In this document: positions 10,084 to 18,375 of the stretch, piece by piece
Numbering within the stretch: the first letter of the stretch is position 1
How the letters are laid out: each line of letters opens with the position of its first letter
Assembly: GCF_018402495.1 (NCBI RefSeq)
Contig: NZ_JAGYIU010000001.1
Span: forward strand, 310,001 to 374,000
Origin: Pseudoalteromonas sp.
Lineage (GTDB): Bacteria > Pseudomonadota > Gammaproteobacteria > Enterobacterales > Alteromonadaceae
Reading direction: 5' to 3'
DNA: 64,000 nt
Notes under the pieces: model-generated
Told to the model about the DNA's origin: nothing
The model's database searches: none
What the model saw: the letters and a program-made list of their open reading frames with translations, nothing else
Made by a program: the position numbers and the translations under genes

Positions 10084-11135
10084 AAGTGCAATCATTATGC
10101 AGCCACCAGAACTTCTGATTGCCCGGTAAATAATTCATGAGGAGTTTTATACCCTCTTGTCTTTCTTGGCCGATGGTTGAGCTTATCAACTGCCGCCTGT
10201 ATTTCTGACTCACTTAGCGCCATAAAGTCAGTTCCCTTGGGGAAGAAGCGCCTGAGTAAGCCGTTGGTATTCTCATTTATGCCCCTTTCCCATGATGAAT
10301 ATGGGTGAGCGAAATACACATCCGCTTCTAATTTTTGTGCAATATGCTCATGGTAAGCAAACTCTTTTCCATTATCTAAAGTCACGGTAATAACCTTATC
10401 TTTATATGGTGTCATACACTTTATCAGCGCATCGGCTGTTATTTGCGCATGTTTGCTTTCAATTCTGTGAACGATTGTATATAACGTTTTACGTTCAACC
10501 ATTGTGACAAAGGCATTTTTACGCCCTTTGCCTATCACTGTGTCACCCTCCCAATCACCAATCCTAGACTTTGCATCCACAATACTTGGGCGTTCATCAA
10601 TACTGACTCGATTAACTATCTGCCCACGTTTATCGTAGCTTCCATAGCGTTTTTTATACTTTTTACATGCACGAGTGAGTGTCTTATGTAGTTCACCACC
10701 ACGCGCCTTGTCCCTGTAAATATATTGATAAATCGTTTCATGATGTAAAACGACCTTTTTCTCTAAAGCTAAGCGACCTGCCACCTGCTCTGGCGAAAGT
10801 CCGTTAAGCAACAATTTATTAATCCATTCAGTAACTTCATCTGTTAACTTACTTGCTTTGAAAGATGATTTGCGTCTTTGCTCTGCAAAATTATTGGCTT
10901 GGTTAGGCCGATAGCCTTTAAGCCCTTTATTGCGTTTTAACTCTCTGGAAATAGATGACGGTGAACGAGTTAGTTCATCAGCAATTTGTTTTTGGTTATT
11001 TCCTGCTTTTATTAACGCGTAAATCTGGTATCTTTCTTCTTGTGTCAGCTGTTTATATTTCATTAAAGCAATTTCCTTTGGCGAGAAAATGGCCGAATTA
11101 TAACAGCTGGCCATCTAATCTGAGAAATTGCACTT
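10084..11135 (-). mobile_element. IS30-family insertion sequence, about 1.05 kb
   Basis: A single transposase gene is bounded by terminal inverted repeats whose outer nine bases, AAGTGCAAT, are identical at both ends; beyond that the ends diverge with partial matches. Both ends are flanked by ATT (10081-10083 and 11136-11138), an apparent 3-bp target duplication, which suits the family's 2-3 bp duplications. The element is intact to the eye. It sits between the CIA30 gene and a membrane-protein gene whose ATG begins 22 bases beyond the right end. Confidence 0.85.
10095..11063 (-). CDS. IS30-family transposase
   Basis: The 322-residue protein catalyses cut-and-paste or circle-mediated transposition of its element. 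An N-terminal helix-turn-helix region (LTQEERYQIYALIKAG, then IADELTRSPSSISRELKRN) binds the ends. The DDE catalytic triad is visible as the Asp in GDTVIGKG, the Asp in TLDNGKEF and the Glu in NENTNGLLRRFFPKG. I start at MKYKQLTQ, the usual IS30 N-terminus; an upstream in-frame ATG would add 17 residues that do not look like the family. The stop is 11 bases from the left end. No frameshift or internal stop is present, so it may be active. Confidence 0.95.
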   Translation of the reverse strand: MKYKQLTQEERYQIYALIKAGNNQKQIADELTRSPSSISRELKRNKGLKGYRPNQANNFAEQRRKSSFKASKLTDEVTEWINKLLLNGLSPEQVAGRLALEKKVVLHHETIYQYIYRDKARGGELHKTLTRACKKYKKRYGSYDKRGQIVNRVSIDERPSIVDAKSRIGDWEGDTVIGKGRKNAFVTMVERKTLYTIVHRIESKHAQITADALIKCMTPYKDKVITVTLDNGKEFAYHEHIAQKLEADVYFAHPYSSWERGINENTNGLLRRFFPKGTDFMALSESEIQAAVDKLNHRPRKTRGYKTPHELFTGQSEVLVAA

Positions 11136-11157
11136 ATTATCCGAATTTAGGATTTAT

Positions 11158-11733
11158 ATGACAAAAAAGCCTGTGATTCTCATTATCCTAGCATTTATTG
11201 TTATGATGCTCGCGCCTGTTGGCCTATATGAGTGGTACACTTCAATCGACCCCTCCTTTATCCCTAACCGTTTTTATGACTTTTTAAGTTTTTGGATTTT
11301 AGGCTTTATTACTATTTCTTTAGTGTGTACCTTTCTATTTCATTTAATAAAAACGCCAAATGCAAAAGAACAGTTTAATACCCACTTTGATCAAGAAGGG
11401 GTTATCCTTAAATATTTAAGTATCATTATGATACCTATTTTGCTGTATGCATATCTTTGGGCTGTCATTTGTGCACCGATTCAACTATGGGCGCATTATC
11501 ATTTAGGTGATTATTGGTCTGAAGAATATACCTTAGTTGAGTCTAAAGCTTGTTATAGCGATTATGAGCCGAATTGCGTTCGTTTACTCTTTGAAGATAT
11601 ATCTACAAACAAACAGCACACCATCAGGTGGTATTTAGATAAGCATAAGCTTTTAAAACTTAAAAATACAAAAGTGAACTTAGTTGGCGAAAAAAGTTAC
11701 TTTGGCTATCTTGTTAACGAAATACAATGGTAA
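11158..11733 (+). CDS. Orphan three-segment membrane protein
   Basis: I do not recognise this 191-residue protein. Three hydrophobic segments are visible: VILIILAFIVMMLAPVGLY near the N-terminus, FWILGFITISLVCTFLFHLI, and IIMIPILLYAYLWAVICAPI. A soluble C-terminal domain follows, with two cysteines in SKACYSDYEPNCVRLLFED and then IRWYLDKHKLLKLKN and KVNLVGEKSYFGYLV, which could be a small beta domain. The ATG follows TTAGGA. The IS30 element ends 22 bases before it, so the native promoter has probably been displaced and expression may depend on the element. The next gene follows after 17 bases and is likely co-transcribed. Confidence 0.75.
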   Translation: MTKKPVILIILAFIVMMLAPVGLYEWYTSIDPSFIPNRFYDFLSFWILGFITISLVCTFLFHLIKTPNAKEQFNTHFDQEGVILKYLSIIMIPILLYAYLWAVICAPIQLWAHYHLGDYWSEEYTLVESKACYSDYEPNCVRLLFEDISTNKQHTIRWYLDKHKLLKLKNTKVNLVGEKSYFGYLVNEIQW

Positions 11734-11750
11734 AACTAAAAGGGAATTAA

Positions 11751-12203
11751 ATGAACAGTAATAACTTTAATGAGAGCATAAAAGGCTTTTTTTGGGGAGT
11801 TGGGTTTGTAATAGCAATGCTTGGTGGTATTAGTGTGTTCGCCCTAAGAATCGCCGCTGATGTTGACAGTGGATTCAAAATAATGGTTTCAAATAAAGCA
11901 TTAGAAACAAGTGATGAATTTAATAATGACTATAAACTTACTCTTTCTGAAATATACAAAGAAAATGGTCAAGTAAGAATAGCGGCTGAATTAAAAAATA
12001 TTACTGATGAGAGCATTTATACGGGAACCGTTATTGCTTCTACATTTGACGAAAGTGGCAAGTTTATTGGTAACTGTGTAGGCAAAGGCACAGACAGCTT
12101 TCTAGAGCCTAACCAAATTAGCTATGTTGATATTAAATGCAATTTATTTAGATCACAAGCAAGTAAAGTCCACTCGACAAAGCTTAAAATTAAGTGGTTT
12201 TAG
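11751..12203 (+). CDS. Orphan single-pass protein with FxLYD-like domain
   Basis: The 150-residue protein has one N-terminal membrane segment (FFWGVGFVIAMLGGISVFAL, about residues 13-32) and then an extracytoplasmic beta-rich part. The pattern LSEIYKENGQVRIAAELKNITDESIYTGTVIASTFDESG, with its later PNQISYVDIKC, resembles FxLYD/DUF3426-type domains that are built around N-x-[TS] turns. It has a good AAGGGAATTAA ribosome site and lies close behind the other membrane protein, suggesting a two-gene unit. The domain resemblance is by eye and the function unknown. Confidence 0.68.
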   Translation: MNSNNFNESIKGFFWGVGFVIAMLGGISVFALRIAADVDSGFKIMVSNKALETSDEFNNDYKLTLSEIYKENGQVRIAAELKNITDESIYTGTVIASTFDESGKFIGNCVGKGTDSFLEPNQISYVDIKCNLFRSQASKVHSTKLKIKWF

Positions 12204-12237
12204 AGGATGTATTCGAGCTTTTTTAGAGTAATTATAG

Positions 12238-12582
12238 ATGCCAAACAAGTTATTTAGTTGGGAACGTGGGCGACAAAAGTCAGGCTACGACAAAATGCTA
12301 CTCTGCCGTATTTTCGCTCCTTTTAAGTTTGATGCCTACTTAATTAAATTTCCACAAGGGAGTGAAATAAAATCGCATACCGATAAAGTGAGAACTGGTA
12401 AGCACTTCAGACTTAACATTGTGCTAAAACATGCGGAAGAAGGCGGTGAATTTATTTGTGAAAATCTGATAATAAATTACAGTCGTATTAAACTTTTTAG
12501 GCCTGATGTAGAACAGCACCAAGTATTAAAAATAAATAAAGGGACTCGTTATATTTTAAGCATAGGCTGGATTAAAAAATAG
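12238..12582 (+). CDS. Very small probable 2-oxoglutarate/Fe(II)-dependent oxygenase
   Basis: The 114-residue protein keeps the core of the 2OG-Fe(II) fold: an iron-binding HxD (His47, Asp49 in SHTDK), a distal His94 (EQHQV) and Arg104 (GTRYILSIGW), which would hold 2-oxoglutarate. The spacing of about 45 residues between HxD and His and about 10 to Arg is that of the prolyl-hydroxylase-like superfamily. The strands FDAYLIKFPQGSEI and FRLNIVLKHAEEGGEF fit the double-stranded helix. It is at the short end for the superfamily, with no added substrate-recognition domain. No good ribosome site precedes the ATG (AATTATAG). The substrate is unknown. It stands 34 bases after the FxLYD-like gene. Confidence 0.72.
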   Translation: MPNKLFSWERGRQKSGYDKMLLCRIFAPFKFDAYLIKFPQGSEIKSHTDKVRTGKHFRLNIVLKHAEEGGEFICENLIINYSRIKLFRPDVEQHQVLKINKGTRYILSIGWIKK

Positions 12583-12624
12583 ATTTGCGTAGGTTGGTTA
12601 GATACCAGAGCAACTTTTCTCTTA

Positions 12625-12652
12625 CTGATAGCTGACCACAAATAGCTATCAG
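12625..12652. terminator. Inverted repeat between convergent genes
   Basis: CTGATAGCT and AGCTATCAG form a perfect 9-bp stem around a 10-base loop in the gap between the small oxygenase gene and the end of lnt. No clear T-run follows on either strand, so it is only a possible bidirectional terminator. Confidence 0.4.
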
Positions 12653-12659
12653 CTATAAT

Positions 12660-14222
12660 TTACTTCCTAAACCTAATCCCAAACCCAGCAACACCCAGCA
12701 GCAACACAAATCCCCATACAAACTTATTGCCGTATTGGCTGTATACGCTGTCTCCTTGTATGAGTTTTATATTGGCTTTAAGTGTTGTTGCTTCAAACTG
12801 TGGCATAGTTTGGCGTGTTTGGCTTATGGGGTCATATACACCGCTTATACCGTTGTTGGTAACACGTACTAGTGGACGTTGTAGTTCTAGGGCGCGCATG
12901 CGTGCAATTTGCATATGCTGGTGGGGGCCAATAGAATCACCAAACCAAGCATCGTTGCTTACGGTAAATAGTAAATCAGAGTCGCTTTTGTAGTTACCCC
13001 GCACTAAATCGGCAAAGACTATTTCATAGCAAATGGCGGGCAGTAGATTAAAGCCATTCGCGCGTAAATTATTTTGTACTTTATCACCGCGAGAGAACGA
13101 TGACATGGGTAAATCAAATAACGGAGCTATAGGGCGTAATATATCTTCAAAGGGAACAAATTCACCAATAGGCAATAACTGATGCTTTTGATAGCGGTTA
13201 CTATCTAAATAACGGTAGTGGCCGTGTTCATCATTTTTCTCTTTATTACCGACCACAATAAGTGTATTAAAAATGGTTCTTGTATCGCGTTGATAATCGA
13301 CAATACCCGTTACTAGCGCGGTTTTATTAAATGAGGCGGCACTGTCTAAGCCTGCTAAATATGAATCGGCAAGCGCTTCTATTTCCGGCACTGCGGCTTC
13401 AGGCCACACAATTAAATCGGCATTCCAATGTGGGCGTGTCATATCCTGATACGTGCTCATGGTGGTCCAAAACTCACTGGGGTCAAAGCGCAAGTGTTGT
13501 TTTATATTACCTTGTACAAGCAGCACAGAGAGGTCTTTGTTGGAGTAATGGGGTGCCTTTGTAAAATGTGCACCCGCAAAGGCTAAAACAACCACAGCAG
13601 CGGTAATAGCAGGCACTTTATATTGTTTTTGAGTTAAACAGTAAAGTGCAAAACCAATGGCTATACATAATAGTGTCAATCCAAACTCGCCAATAAGGGG
13701 AGCCAGAGCATTAAGCGGGCTGTCTGTTTGTGTGTAACCAAAGCTAAGCCAAGGAAAACCGGTTAACAGGTTGGCTCGCAAATACTCACTAATCGCAAAA
13801 CAAGGGAGTAGTAGCGCTGCAAAGCTTTTGGAACCGCTTGAAAAACGAGTGGTCGCCCACAGCGCTAGCGCAGGAAATAAGGCAAGATAACTACACAGTA
13901 GCACCATTAATGCAATAGAGGCTATCAGTGGTAAACCACCAAAAGTGGCAATGGAGACATGCACCCAGCTTATACCTGCACCAAACCAGCCTAAACCAAA
14001 TATAAAGCCATATTTAGCAGCCGTTTTAGCAGGTGGTTTTCCATTAAGTTTTGCAGGGATACAAAAAAATAGTGAGCCTATGCTAAAAAATACAATTGGC
14101 CAAATACCAAAAGGGGCGTAGCTAAAAGTCAAAACAAGGCCCGCAACCAGTGCGAGCCATGCTTTTTTATCTTTTGCTAGTAAGGTGAGACTAGTTAGCA
14201 GTTTCTTCACTGTCTGTATCAT
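12660..14222 (-). CDS. lnt: Apolipoprotein N-acyltransferase
   Basis: Lnt adds the third acyl chain to the N-terminal cysteine of lipoproteins at the inner membrane, for example to LptE and LolB encoded in this window. The 520 residues are typical. The N-terminal part is a bundle of hydrophobic helices, and the C-terminal part is a nitrilase domain. The catalytic triad is visible as Glu in LIVWPEAAVP, Lys in RYQKHQLLPIGEFVPF, and Cys in PAICYEIVF. The start overlaps the end of corC by 32 bases, so the genes are coupled. The order ybeZ-ybeY-corC-lnt is the conserved one. Confidence 0.97.
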   Translation of the reverse strand: MIQTVKKLLTSLTLLAKDKKAWLALVAGLVLTFSYAPFGIWPIVFFSIGSLFFCIPAKLNGKPPAKTAAKYGFIFGLGWFGAGISWVHVSIATFGGLPLIASIALMVLLCSYLALFPALALWATTRFSSGSKSFAALLLPCFAISEYLRANLLTGFPWLSFGYTQTDSPLNALAPLIGEFGLTLLCIAIGFALYCLTQKQYKVPAITAAVVVLAFAGAHFTKAPHYSNKDLSVLLVQGNIKQHLRFDPSEFWTTMSTYQDMTRPHWNADLIVWPEAAVPEIEALADSYLAGLDSAASFNKTALVTGIVDYQRDTRTIFNTLIVVGNKEKNDEHGHYRYLDSNRYQKHQLLPIGEFVPFEDILRPIAPLFDLPMSSFSRGDKVQNNLRANGFNLLPAICYEIVFADLVRGNYKSDSDLLFTVSNDAWFGDSIGPHQHMQIARMRALELQRPLVRVTNNGISGVYDPISQTRQTMPQFEATTLKANIKLIQGDSVYSQYGNKFVWGFVLLLGVAGFGIRFRK

Positions 14223-15075
14223 CAGCCTTAGGAATAGTGACTTGCAGTTGCAAAATACGACGGTTATCTGAGTTGGTCACTTTAAATTGAAGTCCGTCTA
14301 TATCAATAGTTTCTCCACGACTTGGCATATGGCCAAATGCGTGCAACACAGTCCCTCCAATAGTATCTGCATCTTGTGAACTATATCCTGTTTTAAAATA
14401 CTCGTTAAAGTCATCTACAGGGGTAAGTGCTTGCACTACGTATACATGTTTAGCGAGTTGACGAATATCTTGTTGTTCTTCTTCTTCATCGTGTTCATCT
14501 TCAATTTCACCAACGATAATTTCAAGAATATCTTCAATAGTCACTAAACCAGATACACCGCCATATTCATCTATAACTATTGCCATATGATAACGCTGTT
14601 GGCGAAATTCATTTAGCAAAGTATCTACTCGTTTACTCTCAGGGACTACCATAGCGGGGCGTAAATAGTCACGAAGAGAAGGCAGATGATCATCTTTATT
14701 AAGGATTAACGGTAATAAATCTTTTGCCAGTAAAATACCCTCTACATGGTCTTTATCTTCACATACCACCGGAAAACGAGAGTGGGTAGAGTCAACCATC
14801 ATAGGTATTAGTTTTTCAAGGGGGCTATCAATCTCCAAAGTAACCATCTGTGAGCGCGGGATCATAATATCACGCACTTTAAGCTCAGACACACCAAGCA
14901 CACCTTCGATCATTTCTTTGGTTTCAGGATCAATGACATCCCGTTCTTGGGCATCGGCAATTACCTCAACCAGCTCTTCTCTATTCTGGGGTTCCCCTTG
15001 CAACATCTGGGTTATACGGCCCAGCCAAGTTTTGCCAGAAGAACCCTGGCTAGATTGCGAGTTATCGTCGCTCAT
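14191..15075 (-). CDS. corC: CorC/HlyC-family CBS-domain protein
   Basis: This 294-residue cytosolic protein has an N-terminal acidic leader, a pair of CBS domains (MIPRSQMVTLEIDSPLEKL and YHMAIVIDEYGGVSGLVTIED) and a C-terminal CorC_HlyC domain ending near DGLQFKVTNSDNRRILQL. In E. coli the corresponding YbeX/CorC has been linked to magnesium and cobalt efflux and, more recently, to ribosome metabolism. It lacks the DUF21 membrane domain of the longer CNNM-like relatives. It starts 22 bases after ybeY and overlaps lnt. The family is certain, but the transport role is indirect. Confidence 0.95.
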   Translation of the reverse strand: MSDDNSQSSQGSSGKTWLGRITQMLQGEPQNREELVEVIADAQERDVIDPETKEMIEGVLGVSELKVRDIMIPRSQMVTLEIDSPLEKLIPMMVDSTHSRFPVVCEDKDHVEGILLAKDLLPLILNKDDHLPSLRDYLRPAMVVPESKRVDTLLNEFRQQRYHMAIVIDEYGGVSGLVTIEDILEIIVGEIEDEHDEEEEQQDIRQLAKHVYVVQALTPVDDFNEYFKTGYSSQDADTIGGTVLHAFGHMPSRGETIDIDGLQFKVTNSDNRRILQLQVTIPKADDTDSEETAN

Positions 15076-15097
15076 TACGTCTAAATGCTCCGTTTAT

Positions 15098-15556
15098 TTA
15101 AATATCGTCCCGATATGGGTCTGCTATGTTTAGTTCGAAAAGTATTTTTTTCTCTATACTTTCCATTTCTAACGCATCATCACTCTTTATATGGTCAAAT
15201 CCAAGTAAATGCAAGCATCCATGAATAACCATGTGTGCAAAATGGTCATGAAATGACTTTTCTTGCTCTTGCGCCTCAGCCAAAACAATGGCTGGACAAA
15301 TAATTAAGTCACCCACAAGTGGGATATCAATACCCGGTGGCGCTTCAAATTCAAACGATAACACGTTGGTTGGCTTATTTTTACCACGATAATCGTTATT
15401 AAGCTGTTGTGATTGTGCTTCATCACAAATAACAATGCTTAGCTCAGATTCATCACGGTATTGACTAAGCACTTTATCCGCCCACATAGCAAACTGCTCA
15501 AGGCTGGGTAAGTTGTCAAACTCACACGCTATTTGTAAATCAAGTTCTGTTTTCAC
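15098..15556 (-). CDS. ybeY: Endoribonuclease YbeY (16S rRNA maturation)
   Basis: YbeY is a zinc-dependent single-strand RNase needed for 16S rRNA 3'-end processing and 70S quality control. The metal-binding signature HGCLHLLGFDH is intact, preceded by HFAHMVI. The substrate-groove motif RGKNKPTNVLSFEFE is also present. I begin at a GTG giving VKTELDLQIACE, which matches the E. coli N-terminus and follows AAAGAG. An in-frame TTG at 15592 would add 12 residues and overlap ybeZ. The gap to ybeZ is then four bases, so coupling is likely. The protein is about 152 residues. Confidence 0.95.
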   Translation of the reverse strand: MKTELDLQIACEFDNLPSLEQFAMWADKVLSQYRDESELSIVICDEAQSQQLNNDYRGKNKPTNVLSFEFEAPPGIDIPLVGDLIICPAIVLAEAQEQEKSFHDHFAHMVIHGCLHLLGFDHIKSDDALEMESIEKKILFELNIADPYRDDI

Positions 15557-15560
15557 GATA

Positions 15561-16619
15561 TTACTCTTTAGTTGCAAGTTGCTCTTGAGCAACGAGCGCT
15601 TCTTTGGCTTGTTGTTTTTCTAATCGCCTGAGGCGTTCACGCTCATCGTTGCGCTCATAGGCTTCTACTATACGTGCTACTACAGGGTGGCGAACTACAT
15701 CGTGCGATTTAAAAAAGTTGAAGCTAATTTCCTCTACGCCATCTAATACCTCAATAGCATGACGAAGGCCAGAGCGCGCGCCTCGAGGTAAATCAACTTG
15801 AGTGATGTCGCCGGTGATCACCGCTTTAGAGTTAAAACCAATACGGGTTAAGAACATTTTCATTTGCTCAGTGGTGGTATTTTGGCTTTCATCTAAAATA
15901 ATAAACGCATCATTAAGTGTGCGTCCACGCATGTAAGCAAGCGGGGCGACTTCGATGATGTTTTTTTCAATCAACTTTTCAACGCGTTCAAAACCCAACA
16001 TTTCAAATAAAGCATCGTAAAGTGGGCGTAGGTAGGGATCTATTTTTTGGCTTAAATCACCGGGTAAAAAGCCGAGTTTTTCACCCGCTTCAACCGCAGG
16101 GCGAGTGAGCAATATACGACGTATTTCTTGGCGCTCTAGCGCATCAACAGCGGCTGCAACAGCAAGGTAAGTTTTACCCGTACCTGCAGGGCCAATACCA
16201 AAAGTAATATCGTGATGTAAAATATTAGCAACATACAAGCCTTGATTATCGTTACGCGGTTTAATAACGCCACGACGGGTTTTAATCATCATTTCTTTGC
16301 CGTATGAACTACTTGAGGTGTCTTGTTCTAGCGCTTTAGACTCAGTGATGGCTAAATGGACGTTGTCAGGTTCAATTTCCCCAATTTCCCCACGTACAGG
16401 CTGAGTATCAATGTAAAGGTTTTTTAAGATCTCTACCGCGGCGGCGCTACTTTGCAGCTTTCCGGTAACTTTAAAGAAGTTATCACGATGAATAATTTCA
16501 ACACCTAGTCGGCGTTCAATTTGTTTGATGTTTTCGTCAAACGGGCCACATAATGAAGAAAGGCGTTTATTGTCGGCAGGTTCTAAATAAATCTCTAATG
16601 TTTTTAACTGATTACTCAA
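15561..16619 (-). CDS. ybeZ: PhoH-family ATPase YbeZ
   Basis: YbeZ is a PhoH-like P-loop NTPase that binds YbeY and is thought to assist RNA processing. Of its 352 residues, the first 100 form a KH-like/PhoH N-terminal extension, and Walker A (GPAGTGKT) lies at 143-150. AFIILDESQNTT is the Walker B region, with VITGDITQVDLP afterwards. The C-terminus is charged and helical (RRLEKQQAKEALVAQEQ). It lies four bases before the GTG start of ybeY, in line with their physical partnership. A hairpin lies between miaB and this gene, so miaB read-through may be limited. Confidence 0.96.
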   Translation of the reverse strand: MSNQLKTLEIYLEPADNKRLSSLCGPFDENIKQIERRLGVEIIHRDNFFKVTGKLQSSAAAVEILKNLYIDTQPVRGEIGEIEPDNVHLAITESKALEQDTSSSSYGKEMMIKTRRGVIKPRNDNQGLYVANILHHDITFGIGPAGTGKTYLAVAAAVDALERQEIRRILLTRPAVEAGEKLGFLPGDLSQKIDPYLRPLYDALFEMLGFERVEKLIEKNIIEVAPLAYMRGRTLNDAFIILDESQNTTTEQMKMFLTRIGFNSKAVITGDITQVDLPRGARSGLRHAIEVLDGVEEISFNFFKSHDVVRHPVVARIVEAYERNDERERLRRLEKQQAKEALVAQEQLATKE

Positions 16620-16637
16620 AATTACTTCCTATTACAG

Positions 16638-16659
16638 TGCGCCAACGTTAGCTGGCGCA
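16638..16659 (-). other. Hairpin in the miaB-ybeZ gap
   Basis: TGCGCCA and TGGCGCA form a perfect 7-bp GC-rich stem with an 8-base loop in the 54-base gap between miaB and ybeZ. No T-run follows in the direction of transcription, so it may be a processing or stability element rather than a terminator. Confidence 0.4.
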
Positions 16660-16673
16660 ATGAATTTTTGCAA

Positions 16674-18119
16674 CTAAGGTACGAAAGTAGCAACGCCAAT
16701 TTCGTTAGCTGTCTCGGTTTTTTGCTCACTCGCTGCTTTGGTTAAAATAGCAGAAGGCGCAATGTCGCGGCGTAAGTTCATTTCTGATTCTGTACGAATT
16801 AAATCGCCACGTAAAGAGTTAGGTAATGCTTCAGTAATACGTACGTCAACAAATTGGCCGATCACTGTATGTGGGCCAACAAAATTAACGACACGGTTGT
16901 TTTCAGTACGGCCACGTAATTCCATTGGGTTCTTCTTAGAAGGACCTTCAACTAAAATACGTTGTTCGGTATCAAACATTTGACGACTAATTTGCTGCGC
17001 CATTTGTGTAATACGGTTTTGTAATAAGTATAGGCGCTCTTTTTTCTCTTGCTCACTGACGTCATCTGGTAAATCGGCCGCCGGCGTACCTGGTCGAGCA
17101 CTGTAAATAAAGCTAAAGCTCATATCAAAACCAATATCGTTAATCAGGTTCATTGTGGCTTCAAAGTCCGCCTTGCTTTCACCTGGGAATCCGATAATGA
17201 AATCTGACGACATACTCAAGTTAGGACGAATTTTACGCAGCTTACGAATTGTTGATTTGTACTCAAGGGCAGTATGGCCGCGTTTCATTAAGTTTAAAAT
17301 ACGGTCTGAGCCACTTTGAACTGGTAGGTGTAAATGATCAACCAGCTCAGGTACATCGGCGTATGCATCAATAATGTCAGGTGTAAACTCAACGGGATGC
17401 GAGGTGGTGTAACGAATACGGTCAATGCCGTCAATCGCAGCCACCAAACGAAGCAGATCTGAAAAATAACAAATATCCCCATCGTGTGTATCACCACGGT
17501 ACGCATTTACGTTTTGACCTAGTAGGTTAACTTCACGAACGCCTTGCTCAGCTAACTGTGCAATTTCCAATAACACGTCATCAACAGGGCGACTTACTTC
17601 TTCACCGCGCGTGTAAGGTACAACACAGAAGGTACAGTATTTAGAACATCCTTCCATAATCGACACAAACGCAGAAGGGCCCTCAGCTTTTGGCTCTGGT
17701 AAGCGGTCAAATTTTTCAATCTCTGGGAATGAAATATCAACTACTGATGACCCTTTGTTACCTTGCACTTGTTTAATCATTTCAGGTAAACGGTGCAATG
17801 TTTGTGGGCCAAAAATAACATCGACAAACGGAGCACGTTGACGAATTGAATCGCCTTCTTGCGATGCAACACAGCCGCCAACGCCAATAATCAGGTCTGG
17901 TTTGTCATCTTTTAATAACTTCCAACGACCTAGTTGGTGAAATACTTTTTCTTGCGCTTTTTCACGAATTGAACAGGTGTTAAGTAATATAACATCAGCA
18001 TCAGCAGCTTCTTCAGTTAGCTGATAGCCGTTGGTCGCATCTAGAAGATCAGCCATTTTCTGTGAGTCGTATTCGTTCATCTGACAACCCCAGGTTTTAA
18101 TATGCAGCTTTTTGCTCAT
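16674..18119 (-). CDS. miaB: tRNA-2-methylthio-N6-dimethylallyladenosine synthase
   Basis: MiaB is a radical-SAM methylthiotransferase that modifies i6A37 in tRNAs reading UNN codons. The 481 residues carry the N-terminal cluster ligands Cys12, Cys49 and Cys83, and the radical-SAM triad CxxxCxxC at Cys158, Cys162 and Cys165 (GCSKYCTFC). The TRAM domain follows ([26 protein letters not shown]). A C-terminal extension of about 30 residues is unremarkable. It is divergent from ubiF as in E. coli. Its likely substrates in this window would be only tRNAs with A36-A37, so the adjacent tRNA array is not an obvious target. Confidence 0.97.
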   Translation of the reverse strand: MSKKLHIKTWGCQMNEYDSQKMADLLDATNGYQLTEEAADADVILLNTCSIREKAQEKVFHQLGRWKLLKDDKPDLIIGVGGCVASQEGDSIRQRAPFVDVIFGPQTLHRLPEMIKQVQGNKGSSVVDISFPEIEKFDRLPEPKAEGPSAFVSIMEGCSKYCTFCVVPYTRGEEVSRPVDDVLLEIAQLAEQGVREVNLLGQNVNAYRGDTHDGDICYFSDLLRLVAAIDGIDRIRYTTSHPVEFTPDIIDAYADVPELVDHLHLPVQSGSDRILNLMKRGHTALEYKSTIRKLRKIRPNLSMSSDFIIGFPGESKADFEATMNLINDIGFDMSFSFIYSARPGTPAADLPDDVSEQEKKERLYLLQNRITQMAQQISRQMFDTEQRILVEGPSKKNPMELRGRTENNRVVNFVGPHTVIGQFVDVRITEALPNSLRGDLIRTESEMNLRRDIAPSAILTKAASEQKTETANEIGVATFVP

Positions 18120-18375
18120 TGAAATATAGCCTCGTGTTCAATTCGATAGTCGCACAAACATGTGCTAGAAACAGGTATAAGTGGCGCAATTATTAAATTT
18201 TGCTCGACTTAAAGGACGCGTATTTTAGCTGGATACACGCGCAAAACCAAGTATAGATTTCATGTTTGTGATCTGAAATCAATATAGTGTGGGTTTAATA
18301 AGAGAATTAAGCGAAGCGCTCACACAGAGCAAACTAATTACGATACAATTAAAACAGAGTTAAGTCAGAATTTAA

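Noticed and set aside
10084..11135. Composite transposon around the accessory block
   Set aside because: Only one IS copy is present in the window, so no second boundary exists.
12625..12652. Integron attC-like site
   Set aside because: It is a simple 9-bp palindrome without the R and L box layout, and no integrase is nearby.
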